From positions 62,001 to 126,000 of the forward strand of contig NZ_JAPONB010000004.1 in NCBI RefSeq assembly GCF_026676115.1: 64,000 nucleotides of DNA. Direction: 5' to 3'. Below, in pieces: positions 27,501-34,434 of this stretch. Made by a program: the position numbers and the translations under genes. Source of the DNA: Salinimicrobium sp. TH3. Lineage in GTDB: Bacteria; Bacteroidota; Bacteroidia; Flavobacteriales; Flavobacteriaceae. The first letter of the stretch is position 1; the number at the start of each line of letters is the position of its first letter. The notes beneath the pieces are model-generated. The model was given only the letters and a program-made list of their open reading frames with translations. It did no database searches and was not told the DNA's origin.

Positions 27501-29576
27501 TTCCACAAAACTTTGGAGCTCCATATTGAGGTTTTCATCCTTATAATCTACATTGACAAACCCATCGCCGTCCTCTAGTTGGGCATAGAGTTCAATATCT
27601 TCAAACTGGTAATTATTGTAGGTAAAGCTGGAAATATTTCCATCGGCCATGGCATCCAGTTCATTTAAATTCGCTCCTGAACCCGACGCTTCCATTTGCA
27701 AACTAATAGACCCCAACGCTTTATTCTGAAGGAGTTGTCCCAGTTCTAACTTAGTAACCTTAAGGTCGGCGTTGAAAGCAATTCCTGGAGCGGTGACAAA
27801 CCGCCCATCCACATTTATTTTTCCTGCGGAAGAATTGAGGATCGCATCAACCGAAATATCTTCTGGTGTCCCACTAAAATTTCCAGATAAGCTTATTTGC
27901 TCAGGAAGTTGAATTCCCAGGTCCAGTGATGCTAAAAAGCCACTAAGATCGGAGCGGGAAGAGTTGAAATTAAGTTGTGGGAGATCAAACTTTAAATTAT
28001 CTGGATCTGTGGCATTGTATATAGTACCACCCGTGGAAGAAAGCGCGGTATTGCCCCAGTTAATATTTGCACTCTCAATTGAAATTTTCGATAATTCTCC
28101 ACTGGCAAAAAGACTTCCTGAAATACCTTTTTTGGCAAGTTCACTAATGTATTCATTCTGCTGAAGATCTGGTTGGAACCTGTACAAATCCTGTAGATCA
28201 ACATTAAACTGTGGCAGGTTAAGATCTACGGTCGCATTTTTGGGATTTTCTATAAAAGAATTGAGTGATTGATAATCAATCACTAGGTTTCCTTCCACCA
28301 TATTCCCATTTAACTTAAGCAGTAGATCCTGCAACAGCATTCTGTCTTCGTTTATGCTCGCAACAAATTGGGTTCTATTCAAATTTAAACCTGAAGCTTC
28401 CCTAAAGTTAAGAGCTTCTACTTTGGCTTCCAGGGATTTATTTGCCAGAATAAGTTCCGGAATTTTAAGATCCAGGTCTTTAAGTCCAACAGCTTCAGGA
28501 TTAAACGTGCCGGGAGTTGGTCTGCTGTCATTAACCCAGTACCTGAAATCTGTATTCTGAATACTTAGATCTGAAGCTTTTACCTCCCATTCCGGCCATT
28601 CGAAACCTTCGGTTGCTGTAGAATCTGAAGCAGTTAGTTGTTCTGTTTCAGCAATAGCTTTGGTTTTGGTTTGCAGATATATTCTTGAATCGTTCAAATC
28701 AAGTTTATCGATCACGAGAAGTGTATTTTCCAGATCTACTGCGGGTAATTTGAGGTACAGGTCATCTATATTTACATCGGCTACAATTCCGTCGGGAACA
28801 GAGGTGTAGGATCCGGCGACATTATTAACCTTCAGGTTTTCGGCAGACAAAAAAGGTAATGGGATCGTATCTTCCTGGGGAGAATCGGGAGCAGGTTTTG
28901 TTTGGGCATATTTAAAACGGGTATTTTTCAGGATAACATCTCCGGCTTCAAAACGCATGCTGTCCAACTCGAATTTCTGCATCTCAAGCTGCAAACCTCC
29001 CAGGGCGACTTTGGTGTCAATTCCAAGGTATTTATCATCATATGTAAGTCTGAAATTTTCAATATTGATGTCCCCCAACCTAATTTCCATTTGAGAAGCA
29101 GTAGTATCTGCCGGGGTTGTGGTAGCAGTCGTATCGGCCGTTGCAAAGGCTTCCGTCAGGAAATCAAAATTAAAACCCTGAATAGTATCTGTACGATCAA
29201 TATTTGCTATTCCTCCGTTCCAGTCCAGGCTATTGAGATAAAAACCTTTACCTTTTATAAGTGGCATTAATGAAATATCGGCTTGAAGTTCCCGGCTATA
29301 TATTAAGGTGTCCCCTTCTTCATCTTCCATATAAAGACCTTCCAAACTTAAATCCCCGCCAAAAGTGATAAAAAGTCGGTCGACTTCTACCACTGTATTA
29401 GTTTTGTTAGTAATGTAGTTTACAAGTTTGTCTACAATAATTCCCTGTCCCCATGGGCTGCGAATGAAGAGTAATAAAAGAAAAATGAAGATAAAAATCC
29501 CGAGCAGGATCTTAAAAAATAATTTTAAGCCTGAACCTCTTTTCTTTTTTTCCTTTTGATTTTTTTTTGTTTCCAA
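24543..29576 (-). CDS. tamB: Translocation/assembly module protein TamB
   Basis: A 1677-residue AsmA/TamB-type protein spanning the periplasm. It has a basic N-terminus, one membrane anchor (about 17-42), then hundreds of residues of repeated beta strands forming the long lipid-groove structure. The C-terminal TamB (DUF490) domain lies around 1300-1640, with MSGRLELQDGHYEMSLYN as a conserved block. It forms an operon with tamL downstream. Known family roles are bridging inner and outer membranes for lipid transport and barrel protein assembly. The Bacteroidetes form is essential or important in species where tested. Confidence 0.9.
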   Translation of the reverse strand: METKKNQKEKKKRGSGLKLFFKILLGIFIFIFLLLLFIRSPWGQGIIVDKLVNYITNKTNTVVEVDRLFITFGGDLSLEGLYMEDEEGDTLIYSRELQADISLMPLIKGKGFYLNSLDWNGGIANIDRTDTIQGFNFDFLTEAFATADTTATTTPADTTASQMEIRLGDINIENFRLTYDDKYLGIDTKVALGGLQLEMQKFELDSMRFEAGDVILKNTRFKYAQTKPAPDSPQEDTIPLPFLSAENLKVNNVAGSYTSVPDGIVADVNIDDLYLKLPAVDLENTLLVIDKLDLNDSRIYLQTKTKAIAETEQLTASDSTATEGFEWPEWEVKASDLSIQNTDFRYWVNDSRPTPGTFNPEAVGLKDLDLKIPELILANKSLEAKVEALNFREASGLNLNRTQFVASINEDRMLLQDLLLKLNGNMVEGNLVIDYQSLNSFIENPKNATVDLNLPQFNVDLQDLYRFQPDLQQNEYISELAKKGISGSLFASGELSKISIESANINWGNTALSSTGGTIYNATDPDNLKFDLPQLNFNSSRSDLSGFLASLDLGIQLPEQISLSGNFSGTPEDISVDAILNSSAGKINVDGRFVTAPGIAFNADLKVTKLELGQLLQNKALGSISLQMEASGSGANLNELDAMADGNISSFTYNNYQFEDIELYAQLEDGDGFVNVDYKDENLNMELQSFVELDSVAPKVALNLNLMGADLQALGLTNRQINTGLDLRATFEGNAESFDMVGSINEGVFVYDDETYLLGSVDLLAHVRPDTTSIDVDNRMLDLRLSSNAGPMDFINALDRHYQSYYSIENQLDTVRNPVNIELRAEVSPSPILEDVFLPQLEEMDTLKVRMDFEEKTRELAAQVSLPYLNYFGSEIDSLQFNMDSDKEKLAFDFGLKRLNAGPLAIKETILEGELVNEELLLDFTSNYEGERLMHFSSLVSKEDDVLRIHINPKEFILNASPWEIDSDNAILIGENKWSFNQFELTRNNQLLRASNQMDGIAGEHIGIEFDNFKLASIFSYFNPEKVLAAGSMNGSFIIEEPFGTTGLVADLKINEFGVLDVPLGELSLVANSTGGDTYNIDLGLRGNADLDLTGSYIASEKTANLDLQLDLNEIKMEVIENFADGAITAADGSFSGAISVSGTTLEPQYEGNIHFNNAAFTVAALGAPFVFPNEDLRINNDGIYMENFMIRDLNNNEFVLDGSVLTETYLNPEFDLSFNAENFTVVNSEEGANELFYGKAVVDVTGSLTGDLELPIVEMDLTVGEETNLTYIIPEANVELEEREGVVVFVNRENPNQILTQTKEEEDAVSFSGFKMNSYISVEENATFTVVISEETGDNFRGTGEGELLFDIYPNGRTTMSGRLELQDGHYEMSLYNLVTRKFDIMEGSSIVWAGDPLDADLNITASYSVETSASALMAPQLTSVDMDVRQRYRQELEFLVYLKIGGEINAPTISFGLDMPEDEQGSLSGQVYGRVQQLNQQENELNKQVFSLLVLNRFFPDSGSDGASGGTLSFARDNLNSAISDQLNVFSDRLLGETGVDLNFGLDSYTDYQGAAPEERTQLDITAQKKLFDDRLIVSVGSEVDLQGSSQVEESTPVIGNVSLEYLLTEDGRLRLEAFRRRSYENVIDGQLIISGLSLIFTQDFNKFRELWSQILSEEKRKQQANQNEPEKTEQ

Positions 29577-29905
29577 AGATTGACTGTCTACCTGATCTAA
29601 TTTATTTCTTTTAATCCTTATCCTGAAATTCCTGAAGGTAAAAGCCTGTTAAACAACACCTTCTAAAAATGGCATTTTTTGACTGAAATATTCCTGGAGA
29701 ATTCTCTTCGAAAAAGATAAAAATTTCCCCGTGAGCAGCCATTTTATTAGGAATAATTTGGCAACACTCTGTAGTAACTGATAATCTTTCGTTAAAAATA
29801 AGGACCTAAAAATGCCTTTTCTATAATTTCGACCGTATTAAATCGTTTCCATTGTCGGGGCTAAAATTAAACCCTCTGATAATTTAAAAACAAAAACCCA
29901 AAATC
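29577..29905. other. Non-coding spacer, 329 bases
   Basis: Divergent spacer between tamB and the OmpA-like gene. It holds two copies of the dispersed palindromic word (29664-29681 and 29806-29820). No gene or clear terminator is visible. No complete consensus promoter was recognised. Confidence 0.5.
29664..29681. repeat. Dispersed palindromic word, exact core, in tamB/ompA spacer
   Basis: AAAAATGGCATTTTT at 29665-29679. A second, shortened copy AAAAATGCCTTTT lies at 29808-29820 in the same spacer. Confidence 0.7.
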
Positions 29906-30766
29906 ATGAAAAAAACTCTTACCGTTACGGTATTGGCAGCAACATTGCTGACTTCTTGTGTTTCCAAAAAGAAATATGTAGCTCTTGAGGAAGATTACAA
30001 TAATACACGAAGTAATCTACAGCAAACTCAAGTAGAAAAAGAAAAACTTGAAGAAAGGTTGAATGCCATTGAACAAAGAGTAGCAGATTACAACTCGAGA
30101 ATTAATTCCCTTACTGAAGAAAATGATCAAAAACTGGAAATGAATGAGCTTACGGCAATGTCTAATGCCAACAAGCGCAAGATGAGAGAAACTCTTAGGA
30201 AAGTTGATCCTGCGAAACTTGCAGATGCTGAAACTCTTGAAGACTCCATTAACCTTGCAGTAGCTTACAATTTGGAAAGCCAAATTAGCAGTGGTTCATC
30301 TGAAGATGTAGATATCACCGTAGATAAAACTGTTGTGATGATCAACGTTTCAGATAAACTGCTTTTTAGGAGCGGAAGCCATAGAGTGAGCAGAGATGCC
30401 TATCCCCTTTTGGAAAAACTGGCAGAAGTTATTAATTCTGAACCAGCTATGGAGGTAATGGTAGAAGGCCATACAGATTCCCAGACAATGGTGGAAAATT
30501 CTTACATCCAGGATAACTGGGAATTGAGTGTTAGACGATCTACAGCTATTGTAAGATTGTTACAGGATAGATTCAACGTTGATCCTGAAAAATTAATTGC
30601 GGCGGGACGCAGCAGCTATAAACCAGTAGCCGACAATGACACCAGGGAGAACAGGGCTCTTAACAGAAGGACAAGAATTGTCATCCTGCCAAACCTGGAT
30701 AAATTCCTTGCTTTACTGGATTCGGAGCAATCGGCTGCACAGCCTGTGGATTCTTCCAATAATTAA
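29906..30766 (+). CDS. OmpA-family peptidoglycan-binding lipoprotein
   Basis: Lipoprotein (lipobox LLTSC, Cys18) that tethers the outer membrane to the cell wall. Residues about 22-85 form a coiled coil (EEDYNNTRSNLQQTQVEKEK and beyond). The OmpA C-terminal domain follows from about 140, with EGHTDS near 186 and NWELSVRRSTAIVRLL near 205-220. The conserved Asp and Arg that hold diaminopimelate are in place. At 286 residues it lacks a barrel, so it is a Pal/YiaD-like form. A terminator follows. Confidence 0.87.
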   Translation: MKKTLTVTVLAATLLTSCVSKKKYVALEEDYNNTRSNLQQTQVEKEKLEERLNAIEQRVADYNSRINSLTEENDQKLEMNELTAMSNANKRKMRETLRKVDPAKLADAETLEDSINLAVAYNLESQISSGSSEDVDITVDKTVVMINVSDKLLFRSGSHRVSRDAYPLLEKLAEVINSEPAMEVMVEGHTDSQTMVENSYIQDNWELSVRRSTAIVRLLQDRFNVDPEKLIAAGRSSYKPVADNDTRENRALNRRTRIVILPNLDKFLALLDSEQSAAQPVDSSNN

Positions 30767-30790
30767 GAATTAGGTTTAGACAGTAAAATA

Positions 30791-30818
30791 AAAGAGGCCA
30801 TTGTGGTCTCTTTTTTAT
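30791..30818. terminator. Terminator between ompA-like and doxX genes
   Basis: Ten-base stem (30791-30800 with 30805-30814) with one G-T wobble, followed by a T run. Convergent genes share it. Confidence 0.75.
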
Positions 30819-31231
30819 TTGCGTTTAAGCCAGTAAAAATCAAGAGAATGTTTCCCTCCGCCTGTAATTAACAGGACGGTAAAAATAAGAAGATATATAA
30901 GTGCAAGTTCTTTTCGCTGAAAAGGATCGGAAACATGTATCACGAAAGCGGCAGTGAACATTGTAAGAATTAGCGGGATTACCGCAAGGCGTGTTCCCAG
31001 TCCCAAAATAACCAGGATCGAACAAATAAATTCTGCAAAGACAGCTAAAGCAAGCGTTGTCGCCATTCCAAGACCTGCAGGATCGGCAAATACTATTTCT
31101 TCACTTCCAAAAAGATTTAGGAGTTTTGGATAACCATGAGTGAGCATGAGACCGGCTGCACCCAGCCTCAGGATCAATAGCCCCAGATCAATTTTAGCAA
31201 GTTCCAGATTGGTAGTATAGGTGTTTTTCAT
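30815..31231 (-). CDS. DoxX-family membrane protein
   Basis: A four-helix inner-membrane protein, 138 residues from ATG at 31231. Starting at 31288 would add a 19-residue leader unlike the family. Helix 1 (GLLILRLGAAGLMLTHGYPKL) and the later GLGTRLAVIPLILTMFTAAFVIH follow the DoxX pattern. Family members are often quinol- or redox-linked, but no biochemical role can be read here. It is divergent from the pilin gene at 31401, and both flank a 16-bp palindrome. Confidence 0.82.
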   Translation of the reverse strand: MKNTYTTNLELAKIDLGLLILRLGAAGLMLTHGYPKLLNLFGSEEIVFADPAGLGMATTLALAVFAEFICSILVILGLGTRLAVIPLILTMFTAAFVIHVSDPFQRKELALIYLLIFTVLLITGGGKHSLDFYWLKRK

Positions 31232-31291
31232 AAATGTAATTTGGATAAATATATGAAAGATCCTTAAATTCTTTAAAGGACTGACCATAAG

Positions 31292-31307
31292 ACTATAACG
31301 TTATAGT
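31292..31307. promoter_or_regulatory. Perfect 16-bp palindrome, operator candidate
   Basis: ACTATAACGTTATAGT is its own reverse complement. It lies between the divergent doxX-like gene and the first pilin gene, 94 bases before the pilin start and just upstream of its possible promoter. The low G+C and lack of a loop make a terminator unlikely. It fits a dimeric repressor or activator site. Confidence 0.5.
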
Positions 31308-31332
31308 TTTTTAACATTGTGTATTTCATCGA

Positions 31333-31340
31333 TAATTTTG
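31333..31340 (+). promoter_or_regulatory. Possible -7 element for first pilin gene
   Basis: TAATTTTG fits TAnnTTTG. A TTG at 31317-31319 is closer than ideal, so this is only a partial match. It predicts a leader of about 55 bases. Confidence 0.4.
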
Positions 31341-31400
31341 TGCACTTTATCTGTTTTATTCTAATAATTTTTCTTAATATTGGTTTAGAAATAAATTGAA

Positions 31401-31904
31401 GTGAAAAAGGTTTTTATTCTAATGCTAATACTACTGTTATCCGGGACCGGTATGTCATATGGACAAACCAGTGCCACAGCTTCCTTTACTGCTTCGGCTA
31501 CCATTATTCAGCCTATTGGAATTACCACCACTTCAAATATGAACTTCGCCAATCTCGATGCCAAATCTGGAGGAGCAGTAATTCTCACCCCCGAGAATAC
31601 CAGGATAAGTACAGGTGACGTAGCCCTGGCCGAAAATGCTGCAGTTTCTGCCGCATCTTTTGAGGTAACAGGAGAAGAAGGATTTGCTTTTTCTATAAGC
31701 CTTCCCAAAGATGAATTTATACTGGCTAACGGCAGCGAAAGCATGATCATCAAAGATTTTACAAGTAGTCTTGCCGAAGGTGGAAGCCTAACCGGAGGCT
31801 CAAAAATTGTAAGGGTCGGAGCAACCTTAAAGGTTAATCCAAACCAAACACCGGGGGTTTACAACAGTCGGTCACCTATGAACGTCACTGTTAATTACAA
31901 TTGA
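31401..31904 (+). CDS. DUF4402-type pilin subunit 1
   Basis: A 167-residue exported subunit (signal peptide ending SYGQ). The mature N-terminus is a hydrophobic-alternating strand (TASFTASATIIQPI) of the kind used as a donor strand in chaperone-usher fibres. It then shows the DUF4402 pattern: MNFANLDAKSGGAVILTPENTR, central strands, VRVGATLKVNPNQTPGVY and C-terminal strand VTVNYN. It has no cysteine. It starts with GTG at 31401. No terminator follows. It is the first gene of the pilus locus and is separated from the next by a 560-base spacer. Self-assembly into fibres is inferred from family and context. Confidence 0.75.
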   Translation: MKKVFILMLILLLSGTGMSYGQTSATASFTASATIIQPIGITTTSNMNFANLDAKSGGAVILTPENTRISTGDVALAENAAVSAASFEVTGEEGFAFSISLPKDEFILANGSESMIIKDFTSSLAEGGSLTGGSKIVRVGATLKVNPNQTPGVYNSRSPMNVTVNYN

Positions 31905-32464
31905 TCCTTTCGAAATAACTTGTATTACTGCTCCTCAAGTTCCTTAGGTTTTCTTAATCATGTAGTTCAACGAATTTTCTATTCGTGCAACGATTTATTT
32001 ATTCCACCTGCTTAAGCGTCATTCTTAAATGAGCTCTACTCCTACCTACATGTTCTAATCCCTTTTATTCATGTTGATGACATTTCCTGTTAATTCCTCC
32101 ACTCCAGCAGGGACTGATAAAAGCACACAGTTTTATAAAGAACTATTCATTTCATACCCGACCGAAATAAGGTTAGGTGCTCCAAAAGAATCCTCTAAAA
32201 CAGGAAATAGTCCCCGGCCTTTATTCAAAGGAGGTTTATACGAGGCATATTTCCTCTTTTTGTTCTAATTTTCGTCAGAATTACCTTCCAGGTTAGCTTT
32301 GGACGGGCTTCAGATTCCAAAAAAAATCTAAAAATGTGCATTTCAACGAATTTCTGCCGCCCTTATCGACTTTTTTTGTAGGAGCTTTCCTTAAGGGGTA
32401 TGTTTGCCCCGTTAAATAATTGATAACCCAATTAATATTTTACATACCCCCTAAAAACCTACAC
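31905..32464. other. Long spacer in pilus locus, 560 bases
   Basis: No convincing gene: the 65-codon open frame at 32071-32268 has no family features or start context. The right end holds the strong promoter of the second pilin gene (32375-32406) and a diverged copy of the dispersed word (AAAAATG, 2 bases, CATTT near 32330). Confidence 0.55.
32375..32406 (+). promoter_or_regulatory. Strong Bacteroidetes-type promoter for major pilin gene
   Basis: TTTG (32375-32378), exactly 20 bases, then TATGTTTG (32399-32406). This is one of the best consensus matches in the window. The expected start near 32413 leaves a leader of about 50 bases before ATG at 32465. Confidence 0.75.
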
Positions 32465-32947
32465 ATGAAAAAAATTACTTTTATTTTATTCGCTCTTATC
32501 GCTGGAACTACTTTTGCACAAAACTCAGTAAATGGAACTGCACTTGCTAAAGCCGAGATTGTTAAGCCTTTGACTATTTCATCGGAAGGAGCTTTAAATT
32601 TTGGAACTATTGCAGCTCCAGATGCAGATACTGATGTAGTGCTTACTACGGCTAATGTCAGAAATATGCCAACAAGTATGTCTATTCCAGGTAATCTTGT
32701 TACTGGTGTCCCTACATTTACTGTTACAAAGGAAGCAGGTTTAACTTATAAAGTAGTAACTGGTTCTACGAATTTAAAATTAAGTGGTGAAACTGATATG
32801 GTTATTAAAGATATAACCACCAATTTAACTGCTTTAGAAGGAGCAACCGCAGAAACCTTTAAGGTTGGTGCTACAATTACAGTTAATAAAGATCAGAGTC
32901 CTGGTGATTATGAAGGACAGGTTTCTGTAACAGTTTCCTACGAGTAA
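32465..32947 (+). CDS. DUF4402-type pilin subunit 2, probable major shaft subunit
   Basis: A 160-residue exported subunit from ATG at 32465 (signal peptide ending TFAQ). A TTG start at 32420 would only add residues before the signal. The mature protein begins NSVNGTALAKAEIVKPLTI and ends with strand VSVTVSYE, the DUF4402 frame, with FKVGATITVNKDQSPGDYEG near the end. It has no cysteine. It is a single-gene unit with an excellent promoter and a G+C-rich terminator, so it can be expressed far above its neighbours. That arrangement is what one expects of a shaft pilin. Confidence 0.78.
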   Translation: MKKITFILFALIAGTTFAQNSVNGTALAKAEIVKPLTISSEGALNFGTIAAPDADTDVVLTTANVRNMPTSMSIPGNLVTGVPTFTVTKEAGLTYKVVTGSTNLKLSGETDMVIKDITTNLTALEGATAETFKVGATITVNKDQSPGDYEGQVSVTVSYE

Positions 32948-32970
32948 CCATAGTTACCTCAAAATAAAAG

Positions 32971-32999
32971 AAAACGCCGCCCTTGTGGCGGCGTTTTTA
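32971..32999 (+). terminator. Terminator of the major pilin gene
   Basis: Stem AAAACGCCGCC (32971-32981) with GGCGGCGTTTT (32987-32997), then T. It isolates pilin 2 from the downstream operon. Confidence 0.85.
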
Positions 33000-33039
33000 G
33001 TTTTTGCTTATCTTGTTTAACTAACTACCACCAAACCAA

Positions 33040-33534
33040 ATGAATAAAGTCTTAAGCTTATTTATTTTTGTGCTGATCTCCACGCAAACATTTGCACAGG
33101 CTTCAGCTTCGGCAACGGTGGAGAGCCGGGCTACTATTATTGATCCTATAAAAATTGACAAGACTGTAGATTTGGATTTTGGAAATGTGATCTCTGCCTA
33201 TAATCCCGGAACGGTAATCTTAACACCAGATGGTTCAAGAGTAGCATACGGAGTACAAATATCTTCTTCTTTTCCCGGTACTGTAAATCCTGCTCAGGCT
33301 GTGGTTACTCATGGGAACAATAATTATGCAATTACCCTTCCTGAGTCCTTTGTCCTTTTTAATAGTGAAAACCCCGATCAACAATTGATCATAGATAATT
33401 TCACTGTAGCTCCCGAGGAAGGCGTTATAATGGATATAATTAAAATTGGAGCAAGATTAAACCTGGAAGCCAACCAGTCCGCAGGCTTCTATACAAATTC
33501 TTCAGGGTTTAATGTCACAGTGTCCTATAATTAA
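33040..33534 (+). CDS. DUF4402-type pilin subunit 3
   Basis: A 164-residue subunit with a signal peptide ending TFAQ and a mature N-terminal strand ASASATVESRATIIDPI. The core has LDFGNV, GTVILTPDGSR and IKIGARLNLEANQSAGFY, and the C-terminal strand is VTVSYN. It has no cysteine. It is most like subunit 1. It lies 81 bases before the chaperone start with no terminator between, so it likely opens the chaperone-adhesin-usher operon. Role as minor subunit or initiator is inferred. Confidence 0.75.
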   Translation: MNKVLSLFIFVLISTQTFAQASASATVESRATIIDPIKIDKTVDLDFGNVISAYNPGTVILTPDGSRVAYGVQISSSFPGTVNPAQAVVTHGNNNYAITLPESFVLFNSENPDQQLIIDNFTVAPEEGVIMDIIKIGARLNLEANQSAGFYTNSSGFNVTVSYN

Positions 33535-33615
33535 TTTTAAGATATCCTTAACGATCTTGTCTTCTTTTACTTACATTTGTGTCAGGTAAAAAATCCAATA
33601 GAATTCAGCCCCCGC

Positions 33616-34434
33616 ATGAATAAAAAATTACTACAGTTCTCAGTTCTTATACTATTATTTTTCTTTCCAACAATTTCTCTTGCTCAGGGAGATCTAATGA
33701 TCATGCCCAAGAGGCTGGTATTTGACGGTTCTCAAAGATCCCAGGAGATCAATCTTGCAAATACAGGAAGTGATACTGCTGTTTATGCTATTTCCTTTGT
33801 CAATTATAAGATGACAGAAAGTGGAAATTTCGAACAGGTCGATTCTCCTGAGGAAGGTCAGCGATTTGCAGAAGGCAATCTTAGATATTTCCCCCGCCGG
33901 GTAACCCTTGCTCCTAACGAAGCCCAAACTATTAGAGTACAGGTTACCCGAACAGGAAATCTGGAACAGGGAGAATATCGTTCTCATATGTATTTTAGGG
34001 CTGTAGAAGAGCAAACTGCATTAGGACAGGAAGAAGCCCAGGAAGCGGAAGGAATATCAATCAACATCAAAACAGTTTTTGGAATAAGTATTCCAATTAT
34101 TATTAGAGAAGGAGCATCTACTACACAAATTAATTTATCTGATATTTCATTAAACACTGAAGGTGAAAATCCCAAGCTTTCGTTAGTGATCAATAGGTCG
34201 GGCAACATGTCGGTATATGGTAACATTAAAGTAGATCATGTTTCCCCTGAAGGAGTCACTACCGAAGTAGGAATGGTGAAAGGAGTTTCTGTTTATACTC
34301 CCAACACAAAAAGAAACTTTTCCTTTGAATTACGAAGTGCCGGGGAAGTGGATTTGAGCACAGGAAAACTTAGAGTAAGTTATTCTGAAGAGATAGGAAA
34401 GGCTTTAGCTACAAAAGAAATTCCCCTGAACTAA
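33616..34434 (+). CDS. PapD-like periplasmic pilus chaperone
   Basis: A 272-residue exported protein (signal peptide ending SLAQ; ATG at 33616 preferred over 33577). It has two Ig-like domains in the order of pilus chaperones. Domain 1 has MIMPKRLVFDGSQRSQEINLANTG, FRYFPRRVTLAPNEAQTIRVQVTR-type segments and a long G1-like strand. It would hold pilin subunits by strand complementation and deliver them to the usher. The next gene starts at the base after its stop. Similar to, but longer than, enterobacterial PapD (about 215 residues mature). Confidence 0.82.
   Translation: MNKKLLQFSVLILLFFFPTISLAQGDLMIMPKRLVFDGSQRSQEINLANTGSDTAVYAISFVNYKMTESGNFEQVDSPEEGQRFAEGNLRYFPRRVTLAPNEAQTIRVQVTRTGNLEQGEYRSHMYFRAVEEQTALGQEEAQEAEGISINIKTVFGISIPIIIREGASTTQINLSDISLNTEGENPKLSLVINRSGNMSVYGNIKVDHVSPEGVTTEVGMVKGVSVYTPNTKRNFSFELRSAGEVDLSTGKLRVSYSEEIGKALATKEIPLN

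Noticed and set aside
28902-29270. Long antisense frames within tamB
   Set aside because: Shadows of the coding strand; low-complexity translations with no family match.
32071-32268. 65-codon open frame in the long pilus spacer
   Set aside because: Composition unlike a folded protein and no signal peptide; the region serves mainly as spacer and promoter.
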